The notes under the pieces were generated by a model that saw only the letters and a list, made by a program, of their open reading frames with translations, was not told the DNA's origin and made no database searches. A program made the translations under genes and the position numbers. Shown one piece after another: positions 16,420-24,251 of a stretch of DNA of 64,000 nucleotides (its first letter is position 1; each line of letters starts with the position of its first letter). The DNA comes from Mycobacteroides franklinii (GTDB lineage: Bacteria > Actinomycetota > Actinomycetes > Mycobacteriales > Mycobacteriaceae), in contig NZ_MAFQ01000012.1 of NCBI RefSeq assembly GCF_002013895.1, forward strand, positions 99,519 to 163,518, in the 5' to 3' direction.

Positions 16420-17738
16420 CGCGCCCCCACGCGATGCTCGCGCTTGTCGGCCGCACCAACCGGCCAGTCCCGGCCCAGTGCTTGTGCGGCGCGTAGGCCC
16501 GAGGCGGCACCGTCCTCATGGAAACCCCATCCGTGGTACGCACCGGCGAACGTGATGCGGCCATCGTTGAGGCTTGGCAGTCTGCGTTGGGCGGCAACAG
16601 ATTGCGACGTATAGACCGGGTGCTGGTAGGTCATTTCGGCAAGCACCGTCCCGGGGTCTACCAGGTGCTCGCCGCCGAGGGTGACCAGAAGCCTGCGCGG
16701 GCCGGGCAATCTCATCAACCGGGTGATGTCATACGTCACCACGACGCTTTGGGCGCCGCCGCTGCACAGATAGTTCCACGACGCACGGGCGTGTGGATAT
16801 CGCGGCAACAGCGACTCATCGGTGTGTAGTTGCGCGGAATTGCTCACGTACCCAATGGCTCCCAGCACCGCACGCTCGGCAGCGGTGGGCTGTGCCAGCA
16901 GAGCCAGCGCCTGATCGGGATGCGTCGCGATCACGGCGGCATCGAACACCTTCGGCGGGTGACCCGCCGCCGTGACCACAACGCCCTCAGGAATCCTTCT
17001 GACCTGGGCGACAGGGGAGCCGGTGAACGCCTCGTACAGGCCGCGCACCACGGCATCGACATAGGTGCGCGAACCCCCGGTGACTGTTTTCCACTGCGGC
17101 GACCCGAATACCGACAGCATGCCGTGATGGTCCAGGAACCTGAACAGGTATTGCGCCGGGTACGCCATAGCCTGCCCGGGCGGGCACGACCACACGGCGG
17201 CCACCAGTGGTGTCAGGAAGCGGCCGAGGAAGAACTGTGAGAAACCCAGCTGCCGAACAAAATCCCCGAGACTCAGAGCCTTGTCGTCTGCCTCCGGGGC
17301 AGCCAGCAATCGGCGGGCGTGGCGATGAAACCGCTTGATCTCTGCCAGCATCCACAGATAGCGAGGATTCGCTGTCGCGGGCGAAGCAAAGAGGCCGCGC
17401 ACGCCCTTGGCACCGGCGTATTCCAGCCCGGTGCTGTCATCGCGCACCGACATCGACATATCTGTGTCGGCGGTGGCGATACCGAGTTCATCGAACAATC
17501 GGCACAGTGTGGGGTAGGTCCGGTCGTTGTGCACCAAGAACGCGGTGTCGACGGCAGTGGGCACACCGTGGCCTGCATCGACGAACTGCGTGTGAGCGTG
17601 GCCCCCGAAACGCCCATCAGCCTCGTACAACGAGATCCGATCGTAGGCGGAGAGCACATGAGCTGCGGTTAATCCGGCCACCCCACTGCCGATGACGGCG
17701 ACGGACCGTGACCCGCCGGGGCCAGATATTGCACTCAC
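16416..17738 (-). CDS. FAD-dependent amine-oxidase-like protein (Rv0449c-like), first gene of the sigK operon
   Basis: A 440-residue flavoprotein (M. tuberculosis Rv0449c is about 439). The FAD Rossmann motif VIGSGVAGL lies at residues 15-23, with YEADGRFGGHAHT after it, FLDHHGMLSVFGSP in the middle and FAGAYHGWGFHEDG near the C-terminus, the last conserved in this amine-oxidase/desaturase-like group. Its homologs in CFA clusters are implicated in oxidising acyl chains. I place the start at the GTG (17738) because a SigK-type -10 ends 8 nt upstream; this would make the mRNA leaderless, and no ribosome binding site is seen. A longer frame to 17876 would run through the promoter. Confidence 0.9.
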   Translation of the reverse strand: MSAISGPGGSRSVAVIGSGVAGLTAAHVLSAYDRISLYEADGRFGGHAHTQFVDAGHGVPTAVDTAFLVHNDRTYPTLCRLFDELGIATADTDMSMSVRDDSTGLEYAGAKGVRGLFASPATANPRYLWMLAEIKRFHRHARRLLAAPEADDKALSLGDFVRQLGFSQFFLGRFLTPLVAAVWSCPPGQAMAYPAQYLFRFLDHHGMLSVFGSPQWKTVTGGSRTYVDAVVRGLYEAFTGSPVAQVRRIPEGVVVTAAGHPPKVFDAAVIATHPDQALALLAQPTAAERAVLGAIGYVSNSAQLHTDESLLPRYPHARASWNYLCSGGAQSVVVTYDITRLMRLPGPRRLLVTLGGEHLVDPGTVLAEMTYQHPVYTSQSVAAQRRLPSLNDGRITFAGAYHGWGFHEDGAASGLRAAQALGRDWPVGAADKREHRVGAR

Positions 17739-17745
17739 ATCCCGT

Positions 17746-17772
17746 ATTCGGAGTAAACCTGCCCGCGGATGG
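17746..17772 (-). promoter_or_regulatory. SigK-type promoter of the sigK operon
   Basis: Read leftward, -35 CCATCC (17772-17767), a 15-nt spacer, and -10 CCGAAT (17751-17746). These are the hexamers I recall for mycobacterial SigK. Transcription should start about 6-8 nt beyond the -10, at or next to the GTG of the flavoprotein gene. This implies autoregulation. Confidence 0.8.
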
Positions 17773-17829
17773 GTATTGCCTTTATCGGGCGGCGGCTCGG
17801 CGCGGGCTCGGCCTTTTTGTGCAACCGAC

Positions 17830-17856
17830 CCATCCGGATGACGTTCGGCACCGAAT
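17830..17856 (+). promoter_or_regulatory. SigK-type promoter of the cfa-SOUL-epimerase-phr operon
   Basis: -35 CCATCC (17830-17835), a 15-nt spacer, -10 CCGAAT (17851-17856). It has the same hexamers and spacing as the divergent promoter at 17746-17772, 57 bp away. It leaves a leader of roughly 105 nt before the ATG at 17970. Confidence 0.8.
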
Positions 17857-17969
17857 GACAACAGAGCCGCACGCACATGCCCCCTGGAGCGCGGCCCGTC
17901 CCGTGCGCCCGCAGAAGGAGGGCCGGCAGGTAGACGTTTCCCGTTCCGCCCACGAAAGGTTCCGTCCAG

Positions 17970-18863
17970 ATGCCAGAATCACCGCGGCTTCGCCCGCACT
18001 TCGCCGATGTTCAGGCCCATTACGACCTATCGGATGACTTTTTCCGCCTTTTTCTTGACCCGACCCAGACATACAGCTGCGCCTACTTCGAGCGCGCCGA
18101 TATGACTCTCGAGGAAGCCCAACTTGCCAAGATCGACTTGGCGTTGGGCAAGCTGCACCTGGAGCCTGGGATGACGCTGCTGGATGTGGGGTGTGGTTGG
18201 GGCGCCACGCTCAATCGTGCTTTGGAAAAGTACGACGTCAACGTCATCGGGTTGACTCTGAGTAAGAATCAGAAGGCACACGTCGAAAAGCTTTTGGCGG
18301 CATCGGCGAGCACCCGGTCAAAGAGCGTCCAGCTGCACGGGTGGGAGGAGTTCGACGGCAAGGTCGATCGGATCGTATCGATCGGCGCGTTCGAACATTT
18401 CGGCTTTGACCGCTACGACGACTTTTTCACGTTCGCCTACAACGCCCTACCCGATGACGGCGTCATGCTGCTGCATACCATCACCGGATTGCACCCCAAC
18501 GAGATCATCGCCAAGGGCCTGCCGCTGAGCTTCGAACTGGCGCGTTTCATCAAATTCATGGTCACCGAGATCTTCCCCGGTGGGCGGTTGCCCTCCATCG
18601 AGATGGTGCGAGAGCATGCCGAGCGGGCGGGCTTCAGCTGTACGCGCGTACACCAACTGCAGCCGCACTACGCCAAGACCCTGGACCTGTGGGCGGCAGC
18701 ACTCGAGGAACACAAAGACGAGGCCATCGCCATCCAGGACGAGGTTGTGTACGAGCGTTACATGAAGTACCTCACCGGATGTGCGAACTACTTCCGCATC
18801 GGCTACATCGACGTCGCCCAATTCACCCTCCCGAAGCTGCACATCCCATATCTCGAGAAGTAG
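17970..18863 (+). CDS. Mycolic-acid cyclopropane-synthase-family methyltransferase
   Basis: A 297-residue SAM-dependent methyltransferase of the CmaA/PcaA/MmaA/UmaA group, shorter than UfaA1 because it lacks the N-terminal domain. Visible blocks are HYDLSDDFF (17-25), TYSCAYF (34-40), LLDVGCGWGAT (70-80), a GLTLSKNQ stretch, EHFGFDRYDDFF, FPGGRLPS and HYAKTLDLW. It probably methylates or cyclopropanates a double bond in an acyl or meromycolyl chain; the exact product cannot be told. GAAAGG precedes the ATG by about 10 nt. It heads a rightward operon with a SigK-type promoter, divergent from the operon that also encodes UfaA1. Confidence 0.9.
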   Translation: MPESPRLRPHFADVQAHYDLSDDFFRLFLDPTQTYSCAYFERADMTLEEAQLAKIDLALGKLHLEPGMTLLDVGCGWGATLNRALEKYDVNVIGLTLSKNQKAHVEKLLAASASTRSKSVQLHGWEEFDGKVDRIVSIGAFEHFGFDRYDDFFTFAYNALPDDGVMLLHTITGLHPNEIIAKGLPLSFELARFIKFMVTEIFPGGRLPSIEMVREHAERAGFSCTRVHQLQPHYAKTLDLWAAALEEHKDEAIAIQDEVVYERYMKYLTGCANYFRIGYIDVAQFTLPKLHIPYLEK

Positions 18864-18886
18864 CGATTGTCGAAAGGAGAAGGAAA

Positions 18887-19534
18887 TTGAGCGCCATCGT
18901 GCCACTGTGGACCCTAGGGGCCGAACTACTCAAAGCGGCGGGCAATATCTTCGGAATCCGTTCGGGCACCGAAGAACCGCGATACTCGTCACGGCCTCTG
19001 ACCGCTTCGGTGCAGATCAGGCAGTACAGCAGCCGAATCGCGGCAGAAACCACCGTCTTGGCCGATGACGACAGGGCCCGTAGCGAAGGTTTTCGCCGCC
19101 TTGCAGGTTACATTTTCGGCAAGAACCACCGACAGGCCAAGATCGCCATGACCGCACCGGTAGCCCAACAAAACGACACCATCGCCATGACGGCCCCGGT
19201 GGGCCAACTGTCAAGTGCTACTGGCGGTTCAACAATCCGTTTTTACATGCCGACGAAATGGACGCTGGCAAGCCTGCCCACGCCCGGCGATGAGAGCATC
19301 CGGCTCACCGAAGTGCCCGCCGAGACGCTCGCGGTGCTGCGCTTCAGCGGTGACCGATCGGCGCCCACTGTCGCCAGACGAACCGACGAGTTACTTAATA
19401 CCCTGCGTGACAACAATATAAAGACCGCGGGTGATCCCCAAGCCTGGTTCTACGACCCGCCGTGGACACTCTCGTGCGCTCGACGCAACGAGATTGCGAT
19501 TCCCATCCACGCACGGGGTGACGACGCCTTCTGA
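18887..19534 (+). CDS. SOUL family heme-binding protein
   Basis: A 215-residue protein of the SOUL/HBP heme-binding family. Family blocks are YSSRIAAETTV, EGFRRLAGYIFGKNHRQAKIAMTAPV (cut here: GYIFGKN and KIAMTAPV), RFYMPTKW, RTDELLNTL and the C-terminal AWFYDPPWT near the end. The start is taken as a TTG at 18887 because AGGAG lies exactly 7 nt upstream; a GTG 12 nt later is the alternative. It lies 23 bp after the methyltransferase stop. SOUL proteins bind heme or tetrapyrroles; in light- or singlet-oxygen-response clusters they accompany photolyase, as here. Confidence 0.88.
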   Translation: MSAIVPLWTLGAELLKAAGNIFGIRSGTEEPRYSSRPLTASVQIRQYSSRIAAETTVLADDDRARSEGFRRLAGYIFGKNHRQAKIAMTAPVAQQNDTIAMTAPVGQLSSATGGSTIRFYMPTKWTLASLPTPGDESIRLTEVPAETLAVLRFSGDRSAPTVARRTDELLNTLRDNNIKTAGDPQAWFYDPPWTLSCARRNEIAIPIHARGDDAF

Positions 19535-19584
19535 GGGACCACGCAGAGGACGGTGGAACTAGACTTCCCGATGATCGGAGACTT

Positions 19585-20943
19585 ATGGGTATCAGTGGTT
19601 CGGTGATTGTCGACGCGCCCGTCGAGGACGTGTTCGCCTGGTACTCCAGGCCGGGTGCGTTCCATCGCTTGGCGGCACCGTGGGCGCCGGTCGAGTTGCG
19701 TACCGAAGCCGCCTCGCTGCGCGACGGGACTGCGGTACTGGATTTACCGGGAGGCTTGCGCTGGGTCGCCCGGCACGATCAGGAAGCGTTCCTGCCCGGC
19801 CGACGATTCATCGACGAAGGGGTCGCGACGGGATTGCGGTCGGCGGTCAGTGGCGTGTTGCCCTGGCGGCATATTCACGAGTTCGAGCCCGTCGGCGACA
19901 GCAGCACTCGGGTACGCGACACGATCGAAACTCCTGTTCCAGGGCGGCTTCTCGCCGAACTCATCGCATATCGACACCGGCAACTCACCGGGGATCTGGC
20001 CGCGCACCGCAGAGCAGCCGACCATGGAATGAATGCGTCGACAGTGGCCATCACCGGGGCATCGGGCCTGGTGGGTACCGCTCTTGCCGCGTTCCTGAGC
20101 ACGGGTGGGCACCACGTAATCCGCCTGGTCCGCGGAAAACCCAAGAACCGCACCGACCGCAACTGGAAACCCGATGATCCGGACCCGGCCGCACTGGAGG
20201 GTGTCGATGCCATAATCCATCTGGCGGGTGCCACCATCGCCGGACGCTTCACCCCACGGCACAAAGAACTCATCGCATCGAGCCGAATCGAGCCCACTCG
20301 CCTCCTTTCCCGAGCCGCCGCATCCGCAGGTGTCGGCACCTTCGTCAGCGCCTCAGCGGTCGGGTACTACGGGAAGAACCGAGGCGATGAAACCCTCACC
20401 GAGACAAGCCCTCCCCCGCCGACAGCCGACTTCCTTTCCGACGTGGTCGCTCGCTGGGAGCAGGCAGCGTTAACAGGCGAGAGCGCCGGGACCCGTGTTG
20501 TCACCGTCCGCACCGGCATCGTTCAGTCGCCACGCGGCGGAACCCTCAAGCTCCTGCTCCCGCTTTTCCGGGCCGGTCTGGGCGGGCGACTGGGCTCCGG
20601 CACCCAGTGGTTGCCCTGGATTGGCGTCGACGACTTGGTAGACATCTATCACCGATGCCTGTGGGACCTTTCACTATCAGGCCCGGTTAACGCCGTGGCC
20701 CCCGGCGTGGTTCGCAACATCGACTACACACGCGCACTGGCCCAGGCAGTCCACCGCCCAGCGTTCTTACCAGTGCCCGCCTTCGGCCCGGCGCTGCTAC
20801 TCGGACGCGAGGGGGCCGAAGAACTCGCGATGGCAAATCAGTGCGTTTCTCCTGCAACACTATTGGACCGCCAGCATGTTTTCCGCACTCCCAGTATCGG
20901 CCCCGCCTTGGGACATCTCTTGGGAAGCCATATCCCCTCGTGA
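19585..20943 (+). CDS. SRPBCC domain fused to TIGR01777-type sugar-epimerase-like oxidoreductase
   Basis: A 452-residue two-domain protein. Residues 1-145 form a SRPBCC (START-like) ligand-binding domain (GSVIVDAPVEDVFAWYSRPGAF...). From residue ~152, ITGASGLVGTALAAFL starts an NAD(P)-binding extended SDR of the TIGR01777/YfcH family, with HLAGATIAGRFT, SASAVGYYG and a C-terminal DUF1731 segment. M. tuberculosis Rv2216 has only the second domain. YfcH-type proteins recur beside photolyase, CFA synthase and SOUL genes in other bacteria. Its stop overlaps the photolyase GTG by 4 nt, so translation is probably coupled. Confidence 0.87.
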   Translation: MGISGSVIVDAPVEDVFAWYSRPGAFHRLAAPWAPVELRTEAASLRDGTAVLDLPGGLRWVARHDQEAFLPGRRFIDEGVATGLRSAVSGVLPWRHIHEFEPVGDSSTRVRDTIETPVPGRLLAELIAYRHRQLTGDLAAHRRAADHGMNASTVAITGASGLVGTALAAFLSTGGHHVIRLVRGKPKNRTDRNWKPDDPDPAALEGVDAIIHLAGATIAGRFTPRHKELIASSRIEPTRLLSRAAASAGVGTFVSASAVGYYGKNRGDETLTETSPPPPTADFLSDVVARWEQAALTGESAGTRVVTVRTGIVQSPRGGTLKLLLPLFRAGLGGRLGSGTQWLPWIGVDDLVDIYHRCLWDLSLSGPVNAVAPGVVRNIDYTRALAQAVHRPAFLPVPAFGPALLLGREGAEELAMANQCVSPATLLDRQHVFRTPSIGPALGHLLGSHIPS

Positions 20944-22307
20944 CTGTTATCTGGTGGGTCCGCCGCGATGTGCGGTTGGCCGACAATCCCGCGCTCCGGG
21001 CTGCCGCCGCGAGTGGTGATGTACTTGCCGTCTTTGTCCTAGACCCGCAGTTGCTTCGCAGCGCAGCCCGACCGCGAGATGCGTGGCTTGCCGCCAACGT
21101 TCTTGACCTTGACCAACAACTCGATGGTCGGCTCTGCCTCTGTTCCGGTGCGCCGGAACAGGTCCTGGTTGAGCTGGCTGAACGTGTCGGTGCTACTGAA
21201 GTGCACGTGGCCCGGGAGACGACCCCCTTCGGCAGGCGCCGGGACACGTTGGTGTCGGCCGCGCTGGCCAAAATCGGTGTGGACTGGATCGAGACGGGCT
21301 CACCCTACGCAGTGACGCCGGGCCGAATCACCAAATCAGACGGGACTGCGTATCGGGTGTTCACCGCATTCGAACGCGCCTGGCGTGAGCACCACTGGCC
21401 GCGCCCCGCCCAGCTGAAATCCAGCCCTTCCTGGACGAAGCCTCCCCGGTCCGCACGATCAGGCCCCGCCAGGTCGTTACTTGCCGAACTCACCCAAAGC
21501 TGCAGCATCACTTTGCCTCCCGCGGGTGAGGGTGCGGCCCGCATGCGGTGGGAACACTTCCTCACGCACGACCTCACTGGGTACGCCGTAGGTCGTGACC
21601 GCGCCGACGTCGACGCCACATCCAGGGTCTCGCCCTACCTCAAAGTCGGGGCGATCCACCCCCGCACACTGCTCGCCGACCTAGCATCCATCGCGGGCCA
21701 AGACGCCGCCAAGTTCGCCTCGGAGCTAGCCTGGCGAGATTTCTATGCCGACGTGCTCTACCACCAACCACACTCCGCGCACGCCGACCTGACCGATGCA
21801 CTAGCGCATTTGACCTATACCAAGCCCGGCGAGGGCTTCACGGCCTGGCAACGCGGAGAAACCGGATACCCGTTGGTTGACGCCGGTATGCGGCAACTAC
21901 TTGCCGAAGGTTGGATGCATAACCGAGTACGAATGGTCACCGCGAGCTTCCTTACCAAGGATCTCCATATCTGGTGGCCGCACGGCGCCAAGCACTTCAT
22001 GAACCACCTCATCGATGCCGACAGCGCATCCAATACCCACGGCTGGCAATGGGTTGCAGGAACGGGCACTGATGCAGCGCCGTACTTCCGGGTCTTTAAT
22101 CCGACGGCTCAGGCACAAAAGTTCGACCCGAACGGCGATTACATACGCAAATACATCCCGGAACTACAGCACCTGCCCGGCGCCTCGGCCATCGCACCCT
22201 GGAAGCACCCCGACGGCCATGCGCGCGGGTACCCGCCACCCATCCTCGATCACGCAGAGGAGAGGAACATCGCACTGCACCGGTACCGCTCCAGGCAAGA
22301 CCACTAG
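20940..22307 (+). CDS. phr: Deoxyribodipyrimidine photolyase
   Basis: A 455-residue class I photolyase/cryptochrome-family flavoenzyme that repairs UV-induced pyrimidine dimers using blue light. The N-terminal Rossmann-like antenna domain begins VIWWVRRDVRLADNPAL. The FAD domain carries ASELAWRDFYADVLYH, EGWMHNRVRMVTASFL, HIWWPHGAKHF, and the near-invariant GWQWVAGTGTDAAPYFR followed by FNP. A longer frame begins at 20841, but the GTG at 20940 overlaps the previous stop as GTGA and matches family starts. M. tuberculosis has no photolyase; its presence in a SigK-promoter operon is noteworthy. Confidence 0.95.
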   Translation: MTVIWWVRRDVRLADNPALRAAAASGDVLAVFVLDPQLLRSAARPRDAWLAANVLDLDQQLDGRLCLCSGAPEQVLVELAERVGATEVHVARETTPFGRRRDTLVSAALAKIGVDWIETGSPYAVTPGRITKSDGTAYRVFTAFERAWREHHWPRPAQLKSSPSWTKPPRSARSGPARSLLAELTQSCSITLPPAGEGAARMRWEHFLTHDLTGYAVGRDRADVDATSRVSPYLKVGAIHPRTLLADLASIAGQDAAKFASELAWRDFYADVLYHQPHSAHADLTDALAHLTYTKPGEGFTAWQRGETGYPLVDAGMRQLLAEGWMHNRVRMVTASFLTKDLHIWWPHGAKHFMNHLIDADSASNTHGWQWVAGTGTDAAPYFRVFNPTAQAQKFDPNGDYIRKYIPELQHLPGASAIAPWKHPDGHARGYPPPILDHAEERNIALHRYRSRQDH

Positions 22308-22798
22308 CTATTCAGCTGCCACACCGAGAAATTCAGCACCGCCGCGAACGTCGACCATGCTAAGTAGGGAAGCAACAAGGTGGCGGCCCAACGGCTTCGG
22401 TGCCAGAACAGCATCACCGTTGCGGCAATGAATCCCCACAGCACGAGAATCTCGATGAATGCCACTCCCCGCCATCCAAGCCCAAAGAACAGCGGCGTCC
22501 ACGCCATGTTCAGGACGAGTTGTATGCCGTACACGATTAGCGGCACACGATTTTCCCGTGACGGCTCTGATCGCCATACCAACCACGCCGATATCGCCAT
22601 CGCTACGTACAGCACTGTCCACATGGGGCCAAATAGTGAAGCCGGTGGGGCCCATCCGGGTTGTTGCAGGCGTCCATAAGTGTCCGCAGCGCGCGCCGCA
22701 GCAGCACCGCCGACTCCCGCAGCGATGGTCACCGCAATGACAGACACGGCAAGCCCAGCCCATTCCCTGGGCCAGCGGCGCGAAACCCCTTGAGTCAT
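22304..22798 (-). CDS. tspO: TspO/MBR family tryptophan-rich sensory protein
   Basis: A 164-residue five-helix membrane protein. Hallmarks are YGRLQQPGWAPPASLFGPMWT near residue 40 (the PGWAPP and FGPMWT parts are diagnostic), NMAWTPLFFG, and PYLAWSTFAAVLNFSVW at the end. TspO binds porphyrins and, in proteobacteria, tunes photosynthesis and stress responses to light and oxygen. It converges on phr with a 4-bp overlap, completing a light- and tetrapyrrole-themed cluster. The start could be the ATG at 22798 or a GTG at 22825; no ribosome binding site decides it. Confidence 0.92.
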   Translation of the reverse strand: MTQGVSRRWPREWAGLAVSVIAVTIAAGVGGAAAARAADTYGRLQQPGWAPPASLFGPMWTVLYVAMAISAWLVWRSEPSRENRVPLIVYGIQLVLNMAWTPLFFGLGWRGVAFIEILVLWGFIAATVMLFWHRSRWAATLLLPYLAWSTFAAVLNFSVWQLNS

Positions 22799-22977
22799 AA
22801 CGCCATAGTAAACAGAATTTCGCACGTCGGCGACGCTCTACCCAGATCTCGATTCACTACGCGGGCATTGCCGAAAGTGGGCGAGAGCAGGGTAGCCGTA
22901 TAGGACTATCAATTCCTGGCTGAGGCAATCACGTTCTCAGGGCACGGCCAGTGGGCAATCGGCCGGATTTGGTCTTC

Positions 22978-23529
22978 TCAGGGGAAGAATTCATAGGATT
23001 GCTGCGCGAGACGGAATCCTCTGCTGGTGGAGGTGTCGACACAGATGAGGCCGACCTCTCGGCTTGAGCATTGGAAGGGCCCCACCTCCGTCTCGTCGCC
23101 GTACTTCAATACGAACAAGTTCTCACCACCTGCCGAATCTGAGATGCAGTGAAATGCCGGGATTTCGCCGATATTCATGGTCACACTGCGCCCCCACGCG
23201 CCATGGCAATCCTTAGTGGGCCGGGGCGGCGGGGCGAACGTAGCGTCGTTGAGATCGCACCGCACATAAGGCCTAGGCCAATCGTTGTCGATGACGCAGT
23301 AAATGTTGCGCGAAGGTGTGGTGAAGTGTCTGACCCCGTAGGTATCGGCCAGCGCAGGTGGTGCAGCAATCCCTAAGCACACCAACACTGCCCCGATAGC
23401 CGCGATAAAACTGGATAGCTGCGATGGCAGCACCGAAAACGGCTCAGCTGGCCTCAGGACAGCGCGGCGGGCAGCACCTCGACAATACCCGGCGATGTTC
23501 GCACAACAGTGCCGACTCGACGCGGTCAC
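22978..23529 (-). CDS. Exported protein of unknown function (FxTP-C-GLxCV-GF module)
   Basis: Up to 183 residues. A hydrophobic segment at about residues 41-60 (AAIGAVLVCLGIAAPPALA) looks like a signal peptide. The mature part shows HFTTPSRNIYC, RCDLND, four or more cysteines, VGLICVD and a final GFRLAQQSY. The same spaced motifs end the lipoprotein at 28529-30382. The GTG at 23529 overlaps the upstream stop as GTGA, as in the rest of this operon. A GTG at 23433 would give a more normal signal peptide, so the start is uncertain. Function unknown. Confidence 0.72.
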   Translation of the reverse strand: MTASSRHCCANIAGYCRGAARRAVLRPAEPFSVLPSQLSSFIAAIGAVLVCLGIAAPPALADTYGVRHFTTPSRNIYCVIDNDWPRPYVRCDLNDATFAPPPRPTKDCHGAWGRSVTMNIGEIPAFHCISDSAGGENLFVLKYGDETEVGPFQCSSREVGLICVDTSTSRGFRLAQQSYEFFP

Positions 23530-24251
23530 CGCCCACCGTCCCTGTGTTGTTCAGTGTTGGCGCAGAAGCGATCTCGCGCAGCCTCCGGGGACAGGCCGAA
23601 GCGGTCCAGGCCGTAATCCTTCTCCAGATGACACGGCGGAACGCTGCCGTCAGTCTTGACGCCATCGTTCTGGACGGACACCACCGGTACCAGCTCCTCG
23701 CCTGTGAACCGGTAGATCCGTGTAAGCCAGCTTCGCATCGGGCCGACCCCGTACTCGGCGATGAATCCGTCACCGGCATGCCAGAAGTCGACCCCGAAGA
23801 ATGCTCCGGGGCTGTGCATGGTGTCGTCGTCCAGGTGCGGTGCGGGAACGACGGCAAGTTGTGTTGAGTCTTCGGTCGCGCGCCACAACACCCAGTGCGA
23901 GTTCGGGTGTGCACTGCCAGTGTCCAGGGACAGCAGCACTTCATCACGGCCGTCTCCGTCAAGGTCACGCAACAGCATGACACCCGAGTCCACCGAACCG
24001 TCGAGGTGATCGTCGAGTGTCTGCACCAACATCCCGTCTCTGTCGAGAACACGGATTTGGGCGGCGGTGTCCATGATCCTTTTCTCGAACCGGAGGCCCT
24101 GCGAGTCGGTGGAGGTCAACTGACAATCCGGGCCGCTCAAGTTGGTGAACTTGTCCGAGCATTCGGGAAGCACATCTGCGTAGGCGGGAGACGGCGCAAG
24201 CCCGGTGCCCAGCAGAGTAAAGGCACCCACCACGAGCGCGGCTCTTCTCAT
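23526..24251 (-). CDS. Secreted protein with FG-GAP-like DLDGDGRDE motif
   Basis: A 241-residue protein beginning at an ATG whose ATGA overlaps the preceding stop. Residues 1-25 are a typical signal peptide (MRRAALVVGAFTLLG ... SPAYA). The mature protein has LLRDLDGDGRDEVLLSL near residue 95, a calcium-binding beta-propeller-type repeat seen in exported proteins, and cysteines near both ends. There is no enzyme motif. It is the middle gene of a three-gene overlapping operon of exported proteins, so it probably acts at the cell surface with its neighbours. Confidence 0.75.
   Translation of the reverse strand: MRRAALVVGAFTLLGTGLAPSPAYADVLPECSDKFTNLSGPDCQLTSTDSQGLRFEKRIMDTAAQIRVLDRDGMLVQTLDDHLDGSVDSGVMLLRDLDGDGRDEVLLSLDTGSAHPNSHWVLWRATEDSTQLAVVPAPHLDDDTMHSPGAFFGVDFWHAGDGFIAEYGVGPMRSWLTRIYRFTGEELVPVVSVQNDGVKTDGSVPPCHLEKDYGLDRFGLSPEAARDRFCANTEQHRDGGR

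Noticed and set aside
19541..19584. A third SigK promoter before the SRPBCC-epimerase gene, from CCATCC near 19513
   Set aside because: The -10 position holds ACGCCT rather than CCGAAT, and the gene is only 50 bp after the SOUL gene in the same operon.
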